Part shown: in pieces, positions 27,401 through 36,400 of the stretch
Layout of the letters: every line of letters starts with the position of its first letter
Numbering within the stretch: position 1 is the first letter of the stretch
Assembly: GCA_963693315.1 (NCBI GenBank)
Contig: OY856188.1
Coordinates: forward strand, 269,757,114-269,821,113
Source: Diogma glabrata
Taxonomy: Eukaryota; Arthropoda; Insecta; Diptera; Cylindrotomidae
Length of the DNA stretch: 64,000 nt
Reading direction: 5' to 3'
Program-made: the position numbers and the translations under genes
The notes under the pieces: model-generated
The model's input: the letters and a program-made list of their open reading frames with translations, nothing else
What the model was told of the DNA's origin: nothing
Databases searched by the model: none

Positions 27401-30400
27401 GCTGAATTTTTTTTTTAAATAATTTTTAAGGAACTCAGGAAAACTTCTGTAAACAAAAAATTATTTTAAAGTATGATTTTTTCAATTAAAAAAAAAACTA
27501 AAGATGTTTTCATACTGTTTAAGATTATTTCATGCAAGGTCTTTTTTTCTCTAAGATACTAAAAAGATTTATAGATACTAGCAAATATTCTAAAAAACAT
27601 GATATTTAAAAACTAAATTACTAAATATATATAATATATATAAAATATAAATGTTTGTTGAAACAATAAACAATATTTATAAATAAACGACTATAACTTT
27701 TGTTTATTTTTATTTCAAAATATTGTTTATCGTTTTACTAAAAAAAAAAGTTTAGATCCTTAACTTTGTCCTTTAATCATAAAAAATATATCGTATTATT
27801 TTAAGTTACAACAATTTTAAAAATAATTATTTGACTGCTAAACTCACCTCTCTGACGGCATTTTGTGCAGCATCACGAGTTGTAAATGTAACAAAAGCAT
27901 AACCACGATTCGTTCCAGTCATGGGATCCATCATTAAACGTAAATCCCAAATTAAACCACATTTTTCAAATAATGGAATTAATTCATCTTCATACATATC
28001 TTTTGGTATTTTGCCACAAAAAACTTCACATCCGTTTCCTGGGGCAGAGTTGTCCCAATTTGGTGGAGGGCCTCCATATTTTCTTTGTCCTTAAATAATT
28101 ATTTTAGTTTATCTGATGCGAATTGTATTTTGAAAAACTATTTACCTGTTGTGACATCTAATGTGTATCTAGTTCTTTCTAAAATTGCTTTTATTTTTTC
28201 TTCGTCTGGTCCTTTTACTTGCACTGTGGGTACAGGAGTTGGTACTCCTTGTTGACTTGCCCTATGTTTTTGTCTTAAAAAAATCATTGGATATTAAAAT
28301 TTTTGTTAATTTAAACGAAAGAAATAAGAAATTATTTATTTTTGTTTTATAAAGATTTAAAAATCACGACAGTTCTATGTTCTGCATAAGATTTGAATTA
28401 TAAGGTCAGTTCAGTTCCAACATGAAACACATAAACAAACAAATTTTAATTTTAGTTTTAATTTTAATTACTTATTAATGTAATTGAACATGAAATTGGA
28501 CATGGAAATTTTTGAATTTGTTATAGTAGACTAAGAGCCCGCGATGGCCAGACCTTCGTTATTTTATAAAAGCTGAAAGTTTCTCAGCGCATACCCCCTA
28601 CTCAGGTAGGAACGATTAGCGACATATGAAGTTTGGATCATAGTGGCTTTGGCAGGGAGCAGGTTTCAAAGGGGCCTCCAAACATTCGTGAAAGTATAAA
28701 AGCTAATTTTTTATATATTCTTCGGGATAGTATTAAAAGTCACGTCACCCATGAAACTTTAAAATTTAAGGGTGTCTGGCAGGGGGTTTCCACGATAGTA
28801 AGTGTCTGGCAATGGGTGACGTGACTTCTAATACTATCCCGAAGAATATATAAAAAAATTAGCTTTTATACTTTCACGAAACTTTGGAGGCCCCTTTGGA
28901 ACCTGCTCCCTGCCAAAGCCACTATGATCCAAACTTCATATGTCGCTTATCGTTCCTACCTGAATAGGGTGTATGCGCAGAGAAACTTTCAGCTTTTCTA
29001 AAATAACGAAGGTCTGGCCGTCGCGGGCTCTTACTCTATATTCTTAGAATTATTTTTTGGAATTTTGAAAAAAGTTGGTATTTTTGATTTTGTAATAATT
29101 TTAGCAATATTTTTAGAATTTTGAAAAAAATTTTAATTTTTGATTTTGTTATAATTTTTGCAATATTTTGTTATGGTGAAATGCGTCCAAAGAAGCAAAA
29201 CAAATTAAACCCACCACAACTTATTTAGTGGGTATACATTGGTGATGGAAACATAAAAAAACTGATCGTTTCTTTTTTATCGTTGCAATCGATCTTTATG
29301 TTTTCATCAACTATAAATATCACTGGTCTGCAACAAAATCCTCCTTCAAAAAATTATGTCATAAATATGAAGATTTTGATACTCTGAATCCGTTCCCTAT
29401 GGCCAATTTTTTCTATCACGTCTAGATTTTTCGATATAAATTTTTTTCCAACTTATCATAAATTTCGGTTTATTTCGTTTTATGCGTTAACATTATAAAC
29501 AATGTATATACATACGAAATAGTTTTTTGCTAATTATAAAAGTAAGAAGGAAAGTGACGAAAGTGATTTCTATGGTAGTACATATGCGCCTGCGCAGTAT
29601 ACACTGTGACTTTACAACAGTTAGTTGAAAACTTATCTTTTAATTGTTTACGTTCTATATCAAAAACTTTAGTAAGTTTTTCACGAAAATCATGACATCA
29701 ACACGAGGATTCTCGAAAAAAAATAAAAACAAGATTGTATATCCAAACATCGTATCTGCAGAGAGACCATTTCCTCATGGTGAAGGCAGTTCCTCCAGCA
29801 GTAGCTCCAGCGAGACGATGGAAAATAAAAATACTTCTGGTCTACAGCCTCAATCGAGTTTTGTTTCTTCCTGTACATCTTCATCATCATACGCTTTATC
29901 TGGATCTTCAAGCCCATCAAAAGAACATTAATTTCTTAAACAATCTGAGTTAAATGATTTCGTTAGAGACTTGGGGCTATCAAAATCTAGGGCTCAATTA
30001 CTCGGATCAAGATTGAAACAGTGAAATTTGTTGGATAAAAGTACAAGAGTCTCATATTTTCGCACAAGACAAGAAGATTTTACGAGTTACTGTTCCAAAG
30101 AAAATGATTTAGTATATTATAATAATGCTGCAGGGCTTCTTGAAGAACTGAGTTTCCCAGAAAATTCTGGCGAATGGAGACTTTTCATTGATACGTCGAA
30201 GATTAGTTTGAAAGCTGTTTTACTTCACAATGGAAATAAATACCCATCAGTGCCTCTAGCACATGCAACAAACATGAAAGAAGTTATGCAAATCTGGAGG
30301 TATTACTTGAAAAAATAAAATATTCTCAATACCTTTGGAACATTTGTGCTGACTTAAGAGTTGTCGCTATACTTACTGGATTGCAAGGAGGATACACCAA

Positions 30401-33400
30401 GTTTTGCTGTTTTTTATGTGAGTGGGACAGTCACGCAAGAGACAAACATTACAAAGTGAAAACTTGGCCGCAAAGAAAAGCTTGACACCTGGACTTAAAA
30501 ATGTATCTCAAGAACATCTAGCGCCAAGTGACAAAATTTTTTTGCACCCACTTCATATAAAGTTGGGGCTCATGAAAAACTTAGTGAAACCTATGAACAA
30601 GGATGAGGCAGGCTTTCAATATCTCAAAACAAAATTTCATCGAATCAGTGACGCGAAATTGAAAGAAGGGATTTTTGTAGGTCCGCAAATACGAGAGCTT
30701 ATGAGGGATGAAGTTTTTAATTCGAAGTTGAGCAAAGCTGAAAAAAGCTTGGGTGGCTTTTGTAAAAGTGTGTCATAATTTTCTAGGTAATACAAAAGCT
30801 GACAACTACCGACAAATCATTCGAGAGCTTCTTTCTGCTTATAAAGCTTTAGGATGCAATATGTCACTCAAAATTCATTTTTTGTGCTATGTGCCTCACA
30901 CCAACTTTTTGAGCTAAATCAGTGGCTTTTCATTTCATACCCAAGTTGCGCTATTGACCACCAGGCGACGGACGAAAAGTCTCCTCGTCAGCTTGCTTTT
31001 CAATTTAGTTGCCAATTCATTTAAACGTCAATATATTTAAAAACAATTATTTTAAAAAAATGGAAAATATTTCAAATTTATACAAAAGAAAATATTTGGT
31101 ATGATGTAAGTATTTTAAAAAAACAAGCTCTTAAATACAATTTCATTATCATCCTCCATTATGACAATGTTTACAAATTTTGACATTTAAAAAGATTCTA
31201 ATTTAAATATAAGGTCAGGCACAGGTTGTACGTTTGATACAAGTGACATCTATGAATAGCATATGTGCACTAGCAATTAATTTAGAAAAGTCAGTGATTT
31301 AGCATAAAATACTAGTGTGAGGCACACAGCATTGGACTCGCATTTAGATTTCTTTCCGGAAAATCTCGGTGCCGTATTAGATGAGTATACTGAAAGGTTT
31401 CACTAGGATATTATGCATATTGAAAGACGATACAATGGAAAATGGTCAGCAGCAATGCTTGCTGATTTTTGTTGGTCGATTCGCCGAGAAACTTCGATGG
31501 GAACGATTTTGTAATTGTTGTTACTAAAATAATATCGTTTTTTAATTAAATGGACATTATATTTAGAATCTATGTGCTGTATTTTTTTGCATGTTAAATT
31601 CCGTGGTAAGAGCACCAAATATGATGTAATGATGCATGAAAACAATGAGGAGAAAAAAAATTTTTTTTTCTGCAGACCAGTGATATCAGACTCCCATGAA
31701 TTTTGCTTATTGGATTTTTTTTGACATTGGCTTGTTGAGTTGTCATTTTTATTCTCAACTGGTGAGTTGGTTTTTTCTTTTTTTGAAGTTCACGAGGTGA
31801 TATTTTCTTCTGTGAGAAAAAGATTGACAGATTTGGATGCATACTCAATAATGTGTATAACTTATGTATTTTACTCCGACGCTCCATTTTTTTGGATAAA
31901 GAAGCAGTTGTCACTGGCCTCACTGCTTCAGATCCACCTTGTCATGGCCGGTATTGAAAAAAATCCTGGACCAACTACAATATGGCATTGTACAATATGC
32001 AAAAACATTTTAAGGGCAAACACTACATCCGTCCAGTGTAATAGCTGTAAAGAATGGTGTCATCTTAAGAACTGCTCAGGCCTTGCAACACATAAGCAAT
32101 GGACCAAAAACTACATAGCGCCATGTTGCTATGCATCAAGTGAACATATAAATACGAGCTCGCAACAGAACACAATGCGAATGAGCACACATCCGGAAAC
32201 CCCAAGTGATGTGAAAATAATGCAGCTAAATTGTAACGGTCTCTTAAACAAAATCGATGATATCATCAATTTTATGTATAAAAACAATATTCTAGTCGCG
32301 CTTTTGCAAGAAATCAAATTAAATGTTAGATCTAAGATTATTGATAGTATCTGTGATTATAGAATTATAAGACTGGATAGAGGGAAGGACAAAGGTGGTG
32401 GCCTTGCCTTTATCATACACAAAACCATTATCTACCGTACAACATTACCAGCAGTACCGGGAACTGATAAACACCTAGAACAACTAGGTATTACAATAAA
32501 ATCCGGAAATAAGGAGATAAATCTAGTCAATATTTATATTCCACCAGTAAGCAGCTGTGATATAGGTTATGAACCGTCCATAGGACATTTATTTTACACC
32601 AAAGACTGTCTAATTCTCGGAGATATAAATGCTCACCACGATCTATGGCACTCACACTTGTACACTGACTCAAGAAGTGAAAATATTGCTGATCAAATTG
32701 ACGGCTCCAACTTTGGAGTCCTCAATGAACCACAACCAACAAGAGTAACAAACAACTCATACTCGTCTCCAGATGTTTCTCTTGCCACCATGTCACTAAT
32801 GCCAATCGCTGAATGGAGAACTGAAATTGCATTGGGATCAGACCATGTGCCGATCATAATCACCTTAAGCCGTTCCTCAAACGAAATGAAATCCGAGAAG
32901 AAGACTTACATTAATTTTAACAAAGCAGACTGGGATAATTTTACCAGTTTTAAAAAATTTTACCAATTGACGCCCTCTCTGGGGAAAGAAAATTCAGAGA
33001 AATTTTTAACAAAGCTAGATCTCGCTTCATTCCAGCCGGCAGAATACAAAATATTAAACCAAACTTCCCAAAAGAAGCCTGTTTACTTTCCTTCTAAAGA
33101 GATGACATCCGTAAGGCAGTTCCAACTGATTCTAGAATTTCGGGCCTGAACAAGCAGATAAATAAACTAGTAATGGAACAAAAACGCAACAAATGGAAAG
33201 ATTTAGTGAGTAAGTCAAACTTTGGCACAAATAAAAGTCTGTGGAAGGTGATAAAGGGTTTAACACATCCGCGTCCATCGCATAACAACTGCATGATCTC
33301 CTTCGATGATATCCCCACCGAAAACCATAGAAAATGCGCAACAAAATTCAACACGCAGTTTACAGAAAAACAAAGTAAACATGAAAAAGAAACCAGGTCA

Positions 33401-36400
33401 GTATTAAGACATATGCGCAAACTTAATACTGAAAATTTCGAGGATATCATATTTTCCGAAGAAGATGTTGGAAACGCAATAAAGAAATCCAAACCATCTA
33501 AACCTATTGGACCAGATGGCATCTCAGCCATCATGCTAAAACAAATTGGACCCAAAGGATTGAACTTTCTCACTACCATACTCAACACATCTCTAAATAC
33601 GCTCCAGATACCAAATATTTGGAAAACGGCTAGAATAAGTCCTATTTTGAAACCTGGCAAACCGGAAGAAAAGGGAGAATCCTATAGACCGGTCTCTATC
33701 CTCTCATCGGTTGCAAAATTGATAGAAGCACTACTACTACCTCGGCTAACAGAATCTTGCAAATTGGCGTCACATCAGCATGGCTTTAGGAAAGCACACA
33801 GTACAACCACCGCGCTTCATAGAATCCAAAACCAAATCAGCGATGGTCTAAACCAAAAACAACCCTGTGCTAGAACAATTTTAGTTGCACTTGACCTGTC
33901 AAAACTTTCGACACAGTGTCACATGCTGCACTAATGAACGACATATTCAACACCAATCTGCTAGGTCTAATAAAACGCTGGTTGTGCAACTATCTCAGAG
34001 GCCACCAAACATACGTTGAGTTCCGTAACTCTAGATCTAAGATGAGAGTACTCAGACAAGGAGTTCCACAAGGTGGAGTTCTCTCGCCTTCATTATTCAA
34101 CTTCTACTTAAGTAGTTTACCTGCACCATCGGAAGGAATAACTATCACGTCATATGCAGACAACTGCACGGTGCTTGCAACAGGAAACAACCTGGAACAA
34201 CTCACCAATGTCCTAAACACCTACCTCAACACCTTGAATGAATGGTTTAAAACCAAAAACTTGAAATTGTCCACTGAAAAGTCCACTTCTACTCTTTTCA
34301 CCACATGGACGAAGGAGGTAAATACAACACTCAATATCTGAATTGACAACCTACTAATTACTACTGTCAAAAATTCAAAACTGCTAGGGGTAACATTCGA
34401 CCCACTACTTAAATTCAACGCTCATGCTCAACAAATAAATACAAAACTTAAAAAGAGGAACAACGCACTGAAATCTCTAGCGGGCAGTTCGTGGGGTAAG
34501 GATAAAAACACAATAATAACGGCATATAAAGCAATAGGAGGGCCTTTCATAAATTACGCTGCTCCCATATGGACTCCCCAAGTAGCTGACACCCATTGGA
34601 ATAAGTTACAGATAACACAGAACGCTGCCTTGCGTACAGCAACCGGATGTCACTTGATGGCCCACCGAGATCACCTGCACGAGGAATGTAACATATTGCC
34701 GGTCCATGAACACAACGAAATGCTTACCAAACAATATCTTTGGTCCTGTCATAGAGAGCAGCATCCCTGCAATGACATCTTATCCATGACAACACCACCT
34801 AGAGACATAAGAAGAACTGCGAAATGCTACCTACAAGATGTTAGAAGCAATGAAGACATAAATTACATCGACGAGCCTACGTATAAGAGAGGGTTGAAAA
34901 ATATACATACCAAAACCGTTGAAGACACAATAAAGAACTACGCCCCGAATCGAGTTCTTAATAGCAAACCACCACAAGTCGCTGCTGAAGAGGTTAAACT
35001 GCCACGCAGCACCAGAACCATCCTAGCGCAGTTAAGATCCGGTTGGTCACGCATCTTGAATGCCAACATGAAGCTTAAGCCCGTGACCCTGAGATTAGCC
35101 GAAAACTTTAGAGAAAGCGCTACATGATATTCTAAGATAATTGGAATACACACTCATAATGTGTTGCTATTGCAACGCTTAAGATATAACTTTGCACGAT
35201 CGGTTGGAAAACATACCGCTTCGAAAATCATGCGTGGTCAGCTGCTACTTTATACAATAGTCCTAGTCAAATAGCAATCCAAATGGTATACAACTGACCG
35301 AGTGAACCAATGGTAACATCATGTTCTTGGTATATGATGCGAAAGATATTAAAACCTGTAGATCTGCAAGATGGCGGTGATTACAATCCCAACCTGTGTT
35401 TTACGACAAAAAATTAACAACGTTACCCTACTCCAATGTCTAGGGCTGTCTTAGTGTTTTCTACGCTCTTATCATCGTGGTTTCCCAATTCTGGAGGTGG
35501 GTATCCAAATCCCAAATGTCAACTCTACCCCTCAACCTAGATGGAATTTTAAAAATAGTTGACTGGGCTTAATACGGGTCGGAGTTGGACCGTACCTTAG
35601 TAGTTGACAATAATAGTTTCATCACTGATGACTTATTATTCTCACTGGACGTCGCAAGGAAACAAAAGTAGATAAAGATTGTTGAAAACATTGACTTTGC
35701 CTATTCAAGCATGGAAGTCCTAGGGTCTCAAGTCTCAAGCTTTGGAATCACAAGAGATCCATTAAACTTAAATTAAACCTAGCATCTCCAATTTTAATAG
35801 CGAAGAACTAGATTCAGCTCTGCCCAAAATGAAAATTGGAAATGCAGTTGGTTTTTTATCCTTAAAAATGCGGGGAAATGACAAGTTGAATTTTTGATAA
35901 AAAAACAATTCTGAAAAAAATACTAGTATCAAACAAATACTTCAATTAATGGATGACCGATGTTATATTTCGCGTAGTTCTAATTATAAAAACATTAAAG
36001 AAAGCTGAAACATCCCAACAGAAAAATTTTTTACCGGAAGTTGGAATGCAGAGCTGTTACAACTGTTCATACTCCTAGCATATTTATCAAGTTTAATCAA
36101 AATCATTTATCAGGAACTGGTGTTATTGAAGTTTCAAATAAACAGGTGTTCGGGAGGCCCCCACCACTCATCTCAATATCGTCCTAAAACTAATCAGTTC
36201 TTTGTCATTTAAATCTCCATCTTTTGTCAAAGTGTCATCAGAAGTGATTAATGAATGAAGTCTATACTCCCAACAAACTATAAAAACAAAGTGTGGAATT
36301 TCAGCAGTTGTATGGCGGACCCTCCGCCACTTTGATCAATGTGTCCCAAAAGTTGATCATTATCTTCTCACACTAATTAAAACATTTTTCTTAAGTTTCA

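Larger units (their letters stand above)
29321..31682 (+). mobile_element. DNA transposon candidate with CACTGGTCTGCA inverted ends
   Basis: The ends are exact 12-bp inverted copies (CACTGGTCTGCA) followed by a further shared TCCTCmTT. They are flanked by ATAT on both sides; ATAT is palindromic, so it may be a 4-bp duplication or part of the inverted repeat. The interior holds a broken transposase-like gene on the plus strand and a younger 447-bp MITE. CACT-type ends and a 4-bp duplication resemble the CMC (CACTA/Mirage/Chapaev) group, but the protein was not matched to it, so the class is open. Confidence 0.6.
31700..35127 (+). mobile_element. Jockey-type non-LTR retrotransposon, nearly full length but inactivated
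   Basis: Order: a 2A-like motif, a PHD-like zinc finger, an AP endonuclease, reverse transcriptase and a C-terminal segment. Endonuclease frame 31740-33149; RT in 33173-33934 and 33916-34341; C-terminal part continues in the same frame after one TGA at 34339-34341 to 35127. Frameshifts lie near 33012, 33090 and 33908. The 3' end lacks the usual CxxC...H knuckle and poly(A) tail, so it is truncated or recombined. Confidence 0.9.

Noticed and set aside
22290..27847. A third alternative RRM2 exon
   Set aside because: I looked for another LFVGNIP-like segment between exons 4 and 6 on the minus strand and found only the two reported.
29690..29920. Minus-strand open frame opposite the Ser-rich stretch
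   Set aside because: Shadow of the plus-strand transposase-like pseudogene; no motif of its own.
33094..33660. 188-codon minus-strand open frame
   Set aside because: It is the antisense shadow of the LINE reverse transcriptase on the plus strand, whose RT motifs are clear.
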